Shown: positions 9,111-17,104, numbered from the stretch's first letter. The stretch: 20,735 nucleotides of DNA from Verrucomicrobiota bacterium (GCA_025363535.1 JANYDP010000091.1:1-20735); one strand, 5' to 3'. Notes: generated by a model not told the origin, from the sequence alone. Made by a program: numbers and translations.

Positions 9111-9893
9111 TCAAAGCGCGGCGCTATATTTGATGGTCAATTTCTTCTGGTTCGGTGCGGAGATTACAACCTCGTCTTGCGTGATGACAACAACATTGTA
9201 TTGGTTGCCGCCAAAGAAGATCGTGGAATCCACCCGCTTATTGGGGAAAGTTTTGTTCTCGGGCGCGTACTTCAAGTCCACCACGTAACCGTCCACCCGG
9301 CGGAACGGCTTGTCCTTGCTGATGGAAATCTTCTCCCCGGTGTCCGTCAGTTCCAAAATCACCTCGGTGGGATTGTCCGCCGGCCCCCTGACCTCGCGCA
9401 ATATCAACGGGTCCTTTTTCTCGCCGTTGGCGAGAATGATGGTCCGCTTGCCCTTGGGCCGCGCGCCGGCCTGCTGATCCACCCCGATCAAATAATGGGC
9501 GGTGGCGTCCGGCATGGACACCTGATCCAGCGAAATGGTGTAGTAAAGCGGCGAGCTTTTGGTGACCTGCAACTGCTTGGGAATGGTGTCTCCCCCGGTG
9601 ATGAACGGGTGGCCGTCCTGAGCCTTCTGCCAGCGGAGCGGATTGAACAGCTTGTTGGTGCTGCTCAGATCCAGGCTCACGGTCTGCGCCGTGCGTTGGA
9701 GCAGTGTTTCCGTGGCGGTCAGAACCGGGGCGTCCAGCGGTTTCACGTCGCGATTGAAGATTTTGTTGCGACGATCCTCCTGCGCCTGCTTTTCATTCGT
9801 CACGTAGAACATCAGGAAGACCACCGTGCCCACCAAGCCCAGCAAGACCAGGCCCAGCAGGACTTTTTCGTAATTTTTCTTGAGAAATTGCAT
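9111..9893 (-). CDS. PilP-like inner-membrane protein (Amuc_1099 type)
   Basis: A 260-residue protein with a short basic N-terminus, one transmembrane helix (about residues 11-32) and a periplasmic part. The C-terminal 60 residues ('GYVVDLKYAPEN' to 'GGNQYNVVVITQDEVVIS') have the strand pattern of the beta-domain by which PilP and GspC contact the secretin, but the match is by pattern and not a recognised signature. Gene order supports this role: it stands exactly where pilP stands in pilMNOPQ, and where Amuc_1099 stands between Amuc_1100 and the secretin in Akkermansia. Its ATG follows the stop of the upstream gene with no gap (TAAATG), and its TGA overlaps a possible TTG start of the secretin, so the genes are almost certainly co-transcribed. 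Classical PilP is a lipoprotein; this one has a transmembrane anchor and no lipobox. Confidence 0.8.
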   Translation of the reverse strand: MQFLKKNYEKVLLGLVLLGLVGTVVFLMFYVTNEKQAQEDRRNKIFNRDVKPLDAPVLTATETLLQRTAQTVSLDLSSTNKLFNPLRWQKAQDGHPFITGGDTIPKQLQVTKSSPLYYTISLDQVSMPDATAHYLIGVDQQAGARPKGKRTIILANGEKKDPLILREVRGPADNPTEVILELTDTGEKISISKDKPFRRVDGYVVDLKYAPENKTFPNKRVDSTIFFGGNQYNVVVITQDEVVISAPNQKKLTIKYSAAL

Positions 9894-10847
9894 TTACTTT
9901 TTCGGCAGCAATTTTACGAGGGTCACCCCCATGGTGACCTTCAACTGTCTTTCGTCGAGCATGACCGCCGCCCCACCCCGGGCGGTGGTGGCCGGGGCGG
10001 CGGGTGCCGCGCCGGGCTGGGCCATTATTCCGTACGGATTCCGGCGATCCAGCATGGCACCTTCGGACATGGCCCCGCCCGCCAGAACATCGGCCGCCGC
10101 GCTGGAGGGCGTGCCCGGCTCTACGTTCAGCGTGGTGACAATAAATCCATGCGGCTCGTTGCCAAAGCCCGCGAGCACGGCGGCCAGCTCGCCGCTGAAT
10201 CCGTAAAAGGTCACTTCGTAGGGAACCAGCACCGCGAGGTCATTGGTGGTGGCCGTGGTTTCAAGATAAACACTCTGCGGTCCTTTAAGATCGTCGTCCG
10301 AAACCCGCGTGCGGCGCAGGTTGTAAAGCGTGTTGATCTTGGCCTTGAATAAAACTTCGCAGATCGCCTTTACCTCGCCCAGCTCCGCCGCCAACGGCTC
10401 CAAGCTGCCCGCCGCGAATTTCACCAGCGGGCGCTGGGCGTCAAAGGAAAAATCACACCTGGGTGGCAGGGCCACACTGGCGGTGGCCGCACTGCGGGTC
10501 AATTCATCCACCGTCCGCCGGAGCGAAGCTGAATAATCCGCCGCACTGACGTTGGTGCCGGGCGGAATGGCCGGCACGGGAATGAAATAATTGGTGGTCG
10601 CCGCCACCATGGCGCGCATTTTAACCTGATATTCCTTGGCAATCGCGATGTTGTCCACCTTGTCGTTGCCCGGGTTGGGTTGCAGGTTTGCGATGCGCGT
10701 CAAATCCGCGTAGGACTTCTCCAGCTCTGCGGTCTTTTCGCCGTCCAGGCTCCATTCGGCGTAAAGGTAATAGCCCGCCAAACCCAGCAACGCCAGCACC
10801 ACGACGCCGCTGATCACAAACAAGAGGTTTCGTTTTATCCAGGACAT
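9894..10847 (-). CDS. Amuc_1100-type PilO-like inner-membrane protein
   Basis: A 317-residue protein, the same length as I recall for Akkermansia Amuc_1100. It has a short cytoplasmic start, a transmembrane helix (residues 8-30), a helical stretch, and a periplasmic alpha/beta region. The segment 'LGEVKAICEVLFKAKINTLY' followed by 'RRTRV', and the segment 'YEVTFYGFSGELAAVLAG', occupy the positions of corresponding stretches in Amuc_1100. The Ala/Pro-rich linker (about 270-290) and final strand 'LKVTMGVTLVKLL' also correspond to the end of Amuc_1100. That protein is known structurally to resemble PilO/GspM-type components. The gene lies between the PilM-PilN fusion and the PilP-like gene, the normal place of pilO. 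The probable role is an alignment-complex protein linking the cytoplasmic PilM ring to the secretin. No Shine-Dalgarno sequence is visible before the ATG. Any host-interaction property known for Akkermansia should not be assumed here. Confidence 0.85.
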   Translation of the reverse strand: MSWIKRNLLFVISGVVVLALLGLAGYYLYAEWSLDGEKTAELEKSYADLTRIANLQPNPGNDKVDNIAIAKEYQVKMRAMVAATTNYFIPVPAIPPGTNVSAADYSASLRRTVDELTRSAATASVALPPRCDFSFDAQRPLVKFAAGSLEPLAAELGEVKAICEVLFKAKINTLYNLRRTRVSDDDLKGPQSVYLETTATTNDLAVLVPYEVTFYGFSGELAAVLAGFGNEPHGFIVTTLNVEPGTPSSAAADVLAGGAMSEGAMLDRRNPYGIMAQPGAAPAAPATTARGGAAVMLDERQLKVTMGVTLVKLLPKK

Positions 10848-10854
10848 GTTCAGG

Positions 10855-10890
10855 GGAAAAGCTGAAAGTTGAAATGCGGAAAAGCTGAAA
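10855..10890. repeat. Short direct repeat in the pilMN-pilO gap
   Basis: The 13-mer GGAAAAGCTGAAA occurs at 10855-10867 and again at 10878-10890, in the 97-bp gap that interrupts the otherwise tight pilus operon. A small palindrome TGAAATTTCA follows just after. No function is evident. Confidence 0.6.
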
Positions 10891-10944
10891 TGGCGGGCAT
10901 CTGAAATTTCAATTTTCCAATTTTTGGCGTTGGCGCGTTTCGCT

Positions 10945-12843
10945 TCATGGCTTGAGCGGATGTTTCAACACAACCGTGACATCAAAAGTAAAAGTGCCGG
11001 TGGCGGGATCCTGCACCGTGGTGCCCAGCGCCTCGGTCTTCTCCGCGTCAAAGTAATTGGTGCTCGCCCGGAGTTCGTTCTGGAGCGAGTAAATGATCGT
11101 GGCGCTGGCATCGGCAATGTTCATCGGGGCCAGCGACAGATCCACCGCCCGGCACTTGAGCGTGATGGTGTTGACTTCATTCGTCGCCAACGGGGCCGCC
11201 GCCGCCACTGGCGCCACCTCGGGAATCATGCCGCGCCGACCTTCGGCCATCAGCGCTTCACGCCCTCCTGGCATGCCCCGGCGCATCAGCGCTTCACGGG
11301 ACTCGGGATTCATTTGATACGGGTTCGCGGCCGGAGCGCCGCCGCCGGCGTCCATGCCATCGGTGCGCGGCGCGGTCGTGGTAAACTGCTCAATCCAGAC
11401 GCCCGCGTCGGTCTTGAGCTTCTGCTGCGTGACCTGTTCCGTCCGGATCATCACCCGGCGCAGCTCCGACAAGACATCCGGCCAGTAATAGCGGTACTCC
11501 AGCCATTGCTGGATTTGTTCCATCTCCTTGCCGGCGGCTTTCAATTCATTGTGGGCCGCGTTGAAATTTTTCTCCCGGCGCGACGCCTCGTCCAACGGCT
11601 GCTTGACCTTGGCATCCAGCTCGTCTGTCTTGACCTCCGCCAGCTTCTGGAACAGAAATCCCATCGCCGCCACCAACAGCGCCAGACTGGACAGTGTGGC
11701 GATCAGGTACGGTTTTTTCTGGTTGAAGCTTTGCGTCTTCCGCGTGCTGGCCGGAATCAGATTCAACTCAACCGGGCAATGCGCCAGATTCCGCAGTCCG
11801 AGGCCGACGACTTCGCCCAACGAATGCGCCACGCGCGCCAGCTCTTCAAGGTTCACGGACGGATCAATCTGCACGTTGCGGAACGGATTGAAATACTCCA
11901 CCGGCACGTTCAACTTTTCCGCAAAGAACTGCGCCGTGTACGGCATGATCGAAGCCCCGCCGGACAAAAATAAACGCACCGGGGCCGAGCCGCCCTGCTG
12001 GCCGCGGTAGAACTGCATCGTCTGGTTGACCTGAATGTGCAGCCGCGTCATGAACTGCCGCGCAATCTTGGAAATCGCCGCCTGGTGCGCGTTTTCCGGC
12101 TCCTCATACGCGCCGCCGAGGCTCACAAAACCCTCGTCCCGCTTGATCTTTTCCGCGTTGTCGAACTTCAGCTTCGCCTCCGCCATGAAGTCCTGCGTGA
12201 TGGCGTTCGCGCCCAGGTTGATGCTCCGGGAAAAAACTTTGCCCTTCTCGAAGAACAGCAGGTTGCTCGTCTTGGCCCCGATGTCGAGCAGCATGGTGCA
12301 GTCTTCCAGATCGCCGTAGTTGTAACGAAACGCGTTGCACAAGGCGGCCGGGGAAACGTCCGCCACTTCCAGCTTGAGCTTGGCCGCTTCGGTCACGCGG
12401 AACAACCCTTCGACGATCTCCGACTTGATCGCGACCAGCAACACTTCCAGTTCGCCGCCCGCCGCGTTGCCGAGAATTTGATAATCCCAGACGACTTCTT
12501 CCAACGGAAACGGCACGTTCTGCTGTGCCTCGTACTGAATTATTTGCGTCACCTTGCTGGCGTCCACCGGTGGCAGCTTGACGAACTTGGAGAACACATG
12601 GAAGCCGGGCGCGCAGACGTTGATGGCCTTGGACTGGATGCCTTTTTCAGCGATGACCTCCTGGAGCGCCTTGAGAATCGTGGCTTCGCGCGGAGCCGCT
12701 TCCTGGGAAGCGCCTTCGAGTCCGAGCGATTTGATTCCGTAGTTGATCAGACTCAGACCGCCGCCGTCATTGAGCTGAAACTCGGCCAGCTTGAGGCTGC
12801 CCGCGCCGAAATCCACCGCTAAAAATGATTTGGTGTTTAACAT
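10945..12843 (-). CDS. pilM: PilM-PilN fusion protein (Amuc_1101 type)
   Basis: A 632-residue protein joining two pilus-assembly parts. Residues 1-355 are an actin-like PilM domain: 'FLAVDFGAGSLKLAEF' (phosphate 1), 'IIQYEAQQNVPFPLEEVVWD' (a typical PilM segment), 'TMLLDIGAKTSNLLFF' (phosphate 2) and 'LFLSGGASIMP' (adenosine). At 359-364 comes ELNLIP, the short motif by which PilN N-termini dock on PilM, then a transmembrane helix (378-398), a coiled coil (about 400-450) and a periplasmic PilN-like domain interrupted by a low-complexity segment (about 498-552) with the unit REALM twice. Separate PilM and PilN chains are the usual arrangement. It is the first gene of the minus-strand series, divergent from the DUF192 gene. 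A weak AGG about 12 bases before the ATG is the nearest thing to a ribosome binding site. It would recruit the cytoplasmic ring and connect it to the PilO- and PilP-like proteins. Confidence 0.9.
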   Translation of the reverse strand: MLNTKSFLAVDFGAGSLKLAEFQLNDGGGLSLINYGIKSLGLEGASQEAAPREATILKALQEVIAEKGIQSKAINVCAPGFHVFSKFVKLPPVDASKVTQIIQYEAQQNVPFPLEEVVWDYQILGNAAGGELEVLLVAIKSEIVEGLFRVTEAAKLKLEVADVSPAALCNAFRYNYGDLEDCTMLLDIGAKTSNLLFFEKGKVFSRSINLGANAITQDFMAEAKLKFDNAEKIKRDEGFVSLGGAYEEPENAHQAAISKIARQFMTRLHIQVNQTMQFYRGQQGGSAPVRLFLSGGASIMPYTAQFFAEKLNVPVEYFNPFRNVQIDPSVNLEELARVAHSLGEVVGLGLRNLAHCPVELNLIPASTRKTQSFNQKKPYLIATLSSLALLVAAMGFLFQKLAEVKTDELDAKVKQPLDEASRREKNFNAAHNELKAAGKEMEQIQQWLEYRYYWPDVLSELRRVMIRTEQVTQQKLKTDAGVWIEQFTTTAPRTDGMDAGGGAPAANPYQMNPESREALMRRGMPGGREALMAEGRRGMIPEVAPVAAAAPLATNEVNTITLKCRAVDLSLAPMNIADASATIIYSLQNELRASTNYFDAEKTEALGTTVQDPATGTFTFDVTVVLKHPLKP

Positions 12844-13119
12844 TTCCGTCGTTACCTGCGGCCAGACTGAGATTGCTGCAAACAGTTCAGTGATGGCGGC
12901 TGGTGCATTGGTAGTCGAAAAGACGCAAACCGGTCAAACATAAAAAGCATATTTCGCTCGCGACCAGGAAATTCCTCAACACAAATCCCGCCGCCAAATT
13001 ATTTAATCGCGATGAAAAAATCCGTTATGCCCCAACCCAGCCCCATTAATATCCACCGCCACCTTCGCCCAGCCGAACTCCTAGTTGAAAAACCCCGCCG
13101 CTTTGTCCAACCTCTGCCC
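12844..13119. other. Divergent intergenic region between the pilus operon and the DUF192 gene
   Basis: This gap of about 276 bp must hold the promoter of the minus-strand pilus/secretin series and that of the plus-strand DUF192-nadE series. It includes an AT-rich stretch around 12936-12956 and another near 12996-13010. I see no convincing sigma-70 pair, operator palindrome or small gene. If DUF192 starts at the upstream ATG (13012), the gap is 168 bp. Confidence 0.5.
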
Positions 13120-13644
13120 ATGAAGTTCCGAAACATTTACCTCCCGTTGCTCGCCGTTCTGGCTGCCCTCATCGTTTGGAAGTTTCATCAGCCGCCGGAA
13201 ACCCCCGCCCCGCCGCCGGTTTCCAACGAACCCACCCAGGCCCAGCCCAAATTGCCGACGCTCAAACTCTGGCTCGGCTCCGAGGAGCTCGCCGCCGAAA
13301 TGGCGCTCACCCAGCAGCAGGAACAGACCGGCATGATGTTTCGCACGAACATCCTGGACACCGACGCGATGATTTTTGTCCTCCCCTTCCCGCAGCGCGC
13401 CTCGTTCTGGATGAAGCATTGTCCCGAATCCATTTCCGCCGCCTACATTGATCCCGACGGCGTCATCCTCGAAATTCATCATCTGGAAAAAAACGACACC
13501 AACGCCGTTGCCGCCAGCACTGACAACATTCAATACGTCCTCGAAACGAGCGACGACTGGTTTGCCCGGCACCACGTCGGCACCGGCACCGTCATCCGCA
13601 CCGAACACGGCACCCTCGGGGAGACCTTCACGCGCGGACACTGA
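13120..13644 (+). CDS. Membrane-anchored DUF192 family protein
   Basis: A 174-residue protein with an N-terminal hydrophobic anchor or signal peptide (residues about 5-21), a Pro-rich spacer (24-46) and a DUF192 domain. Family hallmarks are 'TGMMFRTNI' (the usual GLM-R pattern), 'MIFVLPFPQRASFWMKHC' (usually F-W-MKNT) and 'AAYIDPDGVILEIHHLE'. DUF192 is a small beta-barrel domain of uncertain function, usually exported. The frame is open to an earlier ATG at 13012, which would add 36 residues. I reject that start because the added codons show only about half G/C at third positions, well below what follows, and because the anchor directly follows the ATG at 13120. nadE follows after 9 bp, so the two are probably co-transcribed. 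There is no Shine-Dalgarno sequence before either ATG. Confidence 0.88.
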   Translation: MKFRNIYLPLLAVLAALIVWKFHQPPETPAPPPVSNEPTQAQPKLPTLKLWLGSEELAAEMALTQQQEQTGMMFRTNILDTDAMIFVLPFPQRASFWMKHCPESISAAYIDPDGVILEIHHLEKNDTNAVAASTDNIQYVLETSDDWFARHHVGTGTVIRTEHGTLGETFTRGH

Positions 13645-13653
13645 CTGGTGGCC

Positions 13654-15339
13654 ATGAAAATCGCCCTCGCCCAATTGAATCCCACCGTCGGCGACCTCGC
13701 CGGCAACGCCGCAAAAATCCTCGCCGCCTATCAGCGCGGCGTGGCGGCGGAAGTCGCGCTCGTCGTCTGTCCGGAACTTAGCCTCACCGGCTACCCGCCC
13801 CGCGATCTGCTCCTCAAAAAATTATTCGTCGCCCAAAATCTGGAAGCCCTCGGCCGCCTCGCCGCCGCCACCGGCCCGGCCGGGCTGCTCGTCGGCTACG
13901 TTGGCGAAAACTCCGACCGGCCAGGCCGGCCGGCGACCAATTCCGTCGCCCTGCTCCAGGATGGGAAAATTGTCGCGACGCGTTCCAAAACGCTGCTGCC
14001 GACCTATGACGTGTTCGACGAGGACCGTTATTTCCAACCCGCCACGGAAAATCTCCCGGTCGAATTCAACGGCCAAAAAATCGCGCTGACCATCTGCGAG
14101 GACATCTGGAACGACGACGATTTCTGGCCCGACCGCCGTTATCAGCGCAACCCGCCCGTCAAACTCGCCGCCGCCGGCGCGGAAATTATTTTCAACCTCT
14201 CCGCCTCGCCCTGGCACGTCGGCAAAAACCAGACGCGCCGCGAAATGCTCCGCAGCCTCGCGCTGAAAACGAAACGTCCGGTGGTCTTCTGCAACCAGGC
14301 CGGCGGCAATGACGAGCTGGTCTTCGACGGCGACAGCCTGGTGTTCAACGCAGACGGCGAAATGATTGCCCAGGGCAAGTTGTTTGAGGAAGATTTCATC
14401 GCGGTGGAATTGGAGCGCCGATCTCCGAATCGGCTCGGACCAGCCGCGACGCTCCAGGGTCGAGCCGATTCGGAGATCAGCGCTCCGGTTCTTCCGTGCG
14501 CAGAAGAACTCATCTACCGCGCCCTTGTGCTCGGCCTGCGCGATTACCTCCACAAGTGCGGCTTCCAATCCGCCGTGCTCGGTCTCAGCGGCGGCATTGA
14601 CTCGGCCATCACCGCCGTGCTCGCCGCCGCTGCGCTGGGCAAGGAAAACGTCCGCGGCATTTCCCTGCCCTCGCAGTTCTCCTCGCAGCATAGCCTGGAC
14701 GACGCGCGCGTTCTGGCAGAGCGGCTCGGCATTCATTACGACGTGGTGCCGATCCAGCCCGCTTTCGCCACGGTCAAACAAACGCTCCAGCCTTTGTTCG
14801 CCGGCCGCGCCGAAGACACCACCGAAGAAAATATCCAGGCCCGTTTGCGCGCCGTGATGCTCATGGCCCTGTCGAACAAATTCGGCTCGCTGCTCCTGAC
14901 CACAGGAAATAAAAGCGAGCTCGCCGTGGGCTACTGCACGTTGTACGGCGACATGTGCGGCGGCCTGGCCGTGATCAGCGACGTGCCCAAGACGACGATT
15001 TATCGCCTCGCGAAATGGATCAACCGCAACCACGAAATCATTCCCACTTCGTCCATCACCAAACCGCCATCCGCCGAACTGCGCCCGAACCAGACCGACC
15101 AGGATTCGCTGCCGCCGTACGAAATTCTGGATGCGATTCTCGATCTCCACGTCGTGCAGGGAAAATCCGCCGCCGAAATTCTCGCCGCCGGTTTTGCCGA
15201 AGTGACCGTGCGCCGCATCCTCCGGCTGATTGATGCGAACGAATACAAACGCCGCCAGTCCGCGCCAGGCTTGAAAGTGACGACCAAGGCCTTCGGCGCC
15301 GGGCGGCGGATTCCCATCGCCCAAAAATTCCGCGAGTGA
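13654..15339 (+). CDS. nadE: Glutamine-dependent NAD+ synthetase
   Basis: Catalyses the last step of NAD+ synthesis, amidation of nicotinic acid adenine dinucleotide using glutamine and ATP, in the cytoplasm. The 561-residue protein is the two-domain type. The N-terminal nitrilase-type glutaminase domain has the Glu-Lys-Cys triad: Glu41 in 'CPELSLTGYPP', Lys112 in 'RSKTLLPTYD', Cys148 in 'LTICEDIW'. The synthetase domain carries the ATP-binding SGGIDS (312-317) and the conserved 'TTGNKSELAVGYCTLYGDM' (416-434). The ATG at 13654 gives the normal family start 'MKIALAQLNPTVGDL'; a GTG six bases upstream is possible. Oddly, the linker between the domains (residues about 253-278) is encoded by a palindromic element found again in the dehydrogenase-like gene at 19166-19232. 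All catalytic motifs are intact, so the insert appears tolerated. Confidence 0.97.
   Translation: MKIALAQLNPTVGDLAGNAAKILAAYQRGVAAEVALVVCPELSLTGYPPRDLLLKKLFVAQNLEALGRLAAATGPAGLLVGYVGENSDRPGRPATNSVALLQDGKIVATRSKTLLPTYDVFDEDRYFQPATENLPVEFNGQKIALTICEDIWNDDDFWPDRRYQRNPPVKLAAAGAEIIFNLSASPWHVGKNQTRREMLRSLALKTKRPVVFCNQAGGNDELVFDGDSLVFNADGEMIAQGKLFEEDFIAVELERRSPNRLGPAATLQGRADSEISAPVLPCAEELIYRALVLGLRDYLHKCGFQSAVLGLSGGIDSAITAVLAAAALGKENVRGISLPSQFSSQHSLDDARVLAERLGIHYDVVPIQPAFATVKQTLQPLFAGRAEDTTEENIQARLRAVMLMALSNKFGSLLLTTGNKSELAVGYCTLYGDMCGGLAVISDVPKTTIYRLAKWINRNHEIIPTSSITKPPSAELRPNQTDQDSLPPYEILDAILDLHVVQGKSAAEILAAGFAEVTVRRILRLIDANEYKRRQSAPGLKVTTKAFGAGRRIPIAQKFRE
14412..14486 (+). repeat. In-frame palindromic element inside nadE
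   Basis: Two 26-bp arms (14412-14437 and 14461-14486) are inverted repeats matching at 25 of 26 positions around a 23-bp spacer. The left arm begins GGAGCGCCGATCTCC. Each arm also contains a shorter inverted repeat (GCCGAT/ATCGGC in the left arm, one mismatch in the right). The element is 75 bp, exactly 25 codons, and encodes a segment from 'ERRSPNRLG' to 'RADSEISAP' in the nadE domain linker. With flanking G.U pairs the mRNA stem could extend a few pairs further. The arm shares 24 of 26 bases with the element at 19166-19232. The resemblance to Rickettsia palindromic elements is in kind, not in sequence. Confidence 0.9.
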
Positions 15340-15388
15340 TCCCGGCCGCGCGGGTGTGTTGTCGGACGAATGCCGCCTGAATCGAATT

Positions 15389-15407
15389 GCGCAACCGCGC
15401 GTTTTTT
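15389..15407 (+). terminator. Possible weak terminator after nadE
   Basis: A four-pair GCGC/GCGC stem with an AACC loop is followed by G and six T. The stem is short, so this may only attenuate transcription between nadE and the lipoprotein gene, whose start is 22 bp further on. Confidence 0.25.
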
Positions 15408-15428
15408 GGCACAAGCAACGGCGCATTC

Positions 15429-17057
15429 ATGAAACCGTTAGAATTATTTTTGTTCGTCGTGCTCACCGCTGCCATCGGAGCGGGCTGTGATAAATCCGCC
15501 GCGCCGGCGTCCCGCCCCGCCGTGCCGTATGCGTTGAGCAGCCAGATCGTGGCCCACTTTCACTGGCGCGGTAAAAACCATCTGGCCACGAACACCGAGG
15601 CCGCCACCCTGTTGAGCGTTTGGAACACCCCGGAAAGCGCCGCCGTTGAGGCCCGGTTCCTCGACCAGCTTTCCACCGCGCCTTGGCGGCTGTGGCCGCA
15701 GGTGGCCACCACCAATTCCACCAGCGACGCGCCCGGGTTACGCAGCCTGCTCGCCGACTGCGTGCAATATGAAAATTATCTCGAAGTCCGCGCCGCCACG
15801 AACCAGCCGGGCGAACTCGCCTTCGCCATCCAACTGCCCGCCGACCGCGCCCTCGTGTGGCAAACCAATCTCGCCGCAGTGTTGGAATCATTGACCGGCC
15901 TGCCGCCCGAGCGCGCGGAAAAAGGCTGGGTGCTGAAGAAACACAAACTCCCCGACCGGATTGAACTCATCCGCGTCGGCGAATGGATTGTCGTGGGCGT
16001 CGGCCAAGATCAAAATGCTTTGTTCGCCGATTTCGTGGCGCGCATCCTCCGTGATCACACGCCCATCGCCCAGGCTTCGATGGAGTATCTGCTTGATGCC
16101 GATCTGGATTGGCGCCGCGTGAACGAGGCCTTCCAGTTGGGAGGCTCTGTGCCGAACGAGTTGCCGAAGTTTTCCGGGCAGTTCACCGGCGACGGCCAAA
16201 GCATTCAACTGCACGGCACGCTGGATTTCCCCCAACCGCTCAACCTGGCCATGGAACCGTGGACTATTCCCACCAACCTGATCCGTGGACGCCTCGGCAG
16301 TTTCACCGCCCTGCGCGGATTTGCCCCGTGGCTCGGCGGGCAGAAAATTTGGAATAACCTGCACCTCGGCCCGGCTCCGAACCAGTTTTTTGTCTGGTCG
16401 GGCATCGGCGCACCCATGCAAACCCTCTTCGCCACGCCCGTTCCCGCCGCGAGCAACCGTCTCGCCGAAATCACCGAAACGCTCATGCAGCAAACCGATC
16501 CGTGGCTCGTGGCCCAACAAGCCGGACATCTGGAATGCGCCACGGAATTCGCCGGCGTGAGCTGGCTGGGCATGCCCTTTCTCGGCCCGTATCTCCGGGC
16601 CACGGACAACTTTCTACACGGCGGATTTTTCCCCGCGCCGGTTGGCAAAAATGGTCTGCCCCCCGATCTGCTGCTGGCGTTGAGCCGGACCAACACCGTG
16701 TATTACGACTGGGAAATCACCTCGCCACGGATTGAGTCGTGGTTTTACATCGGCCAGACGCTGCGCCTCGTTCTGCACAGGCCCCAGCTTCCGGCGGAGT
16801 CCGCCGCCGCCGCGTGGCTGCAAGCCCAGACCAACACACTGGGCAACTGCGTCTCCACCCTTTTCCAGACCGGCCCAGCCCAACTGACCTTCGTGCGTCG
16901 TTCCAGCCTGGGCTTCACCGCCTTTGAACTGCACCTGCTCGCGGACTGGCTGGAGTCGCCGCAATTTCCACTGGAGTTGAACACGTTGGCGGATCAGCCG
17001 GAATTGCAGCGCGGCCGCAAACGTCCCGCGCGGGCCGTGCCGCCGCCGCCACAGTAA
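15429..17057 (+). CDS. Putative lipoprotein of unknown function
   Basis: A 542-residue protein beginning 'MKPLELFLFVVLTAAIGAGC', a signal peptide ending in a lipobox with Cys20, so it is probably lipid-anchored. An in-frame TTG at 15387 would put 14 residues before the signal and is less likely. I do not recognise the family. The mature part is an alternating alpha/beta protein with many Trp and Leu-Pro segments, for example 'GWVLKKHKLPDRIELIRVGE' near 155 and 'RLGSFTALRGFAPWLGGQ' near 290. It ends in a basic, Pro-rich tail ('RGRKRPARAVPPPPQ'). No catalytic motif is evident. The gene stands 89 bp behind nadE and converges with ffh. Full-length coding with strong G/C at third positions supports a real gene; a function cannot be given. 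Confidence 0.88.
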   Translation: MKPLELFLFVVLTAAIGAGCDKSAAPASRPAVPYALSSQIVAHFHWRGKNHLATNTEAATLLSVWNTPESAAVEARFLDQLSTAPWRLWPQVATTNSTSDAPGLRSLLADCVQYENYLEVRAATNQPGELAFAIQLPADRALVWQTNLAAVLESLTGLPPERAEKGWVLKKHKLPDRIELIRVGEWIVVGVGQDQNALFADFVARILRDHTPIAQASMEYLLDADLDWRRVNEAFQLGGSVPNELPKFSGQFTGDGQSIQLHGTLDFPQPLNLAMEPWTIPTNLIRGRLGSFTALRGFAPWLGGQKIWNNLHLGPAPNQFFVWSGIGAPMQTLFATPVPAASNRLAEITETLMQQTDPWLVAQQAGHLECATEFAGVSWLGMPFLGPYLRATDNFLHGGFFPAPVGKNGLPPDLLLALSRTNTVYYDWEITSPRIESWFYIGQTLRLVLHRPQLPAESAAAAWLQAQTNTLGNCVSTLFQTGPAQLTFVRRSSLGFTAFELHLLADWLESPQFPLELNTLADQPELQRGRKRPARAVPPPPQ

Positions 17058-17074
17058 GATAATTTCGGTTGGAA

Positions 17075-17104
17075 ATCGGGGGAACCCTCGCAGCCGATAT
17101 TTTT
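17075..17104 (+). terminator. Possible terminator between the lipoprotein gene and ffh
   Basis: ATCGG (17075-17079) can pair with CCGAT (17094-17098), enclosing a smaller GGG/CCC hairpin, and a run of five T follows (17100-17104). It lies 17 bp after the lipoprotein stop in the gap between convergent genes, where a terminator is expected. The stem is only five pairs. Confidence 0.35.

Noticed and set aside
9082..9114. TTG start of the secretin overlapping the previous stop
   Set aside because: It would place a polar stretch of 11 residues before a normal signal peptide that begins at its own ATG; kept only as an alternative.
9069..10352. Plus-strand reading frame opposite the secretin start and the PilP/PilO-like genes
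   Set aside because: It spans three genes on the other strand and has no domain signature, so it is a shadow.
12908..12937. Possible sigma-70 promoter (TTGACC, 18 bp, TACCAA) for pilMN on the minus strand
   Set aside because: The -35 box is good but the -10 box matches at only three of six positions; one such pair is expected by chance in this length.
13012..13119. N-terminal extension of the DUF192 protein from an earlier ATG
   Set aside because: Third-position G/C is near half here against clearly higher values downstream, and the membrane anchor begins right at the later ATG.
13822..15426. Long minus-strand reading frame opposite nadE
   Set aside because: It is antisense to a complete, motif-bearing nadE; the frame stays open because of the high G/C third positions, and its product is low-complexity with no recognisable domain.
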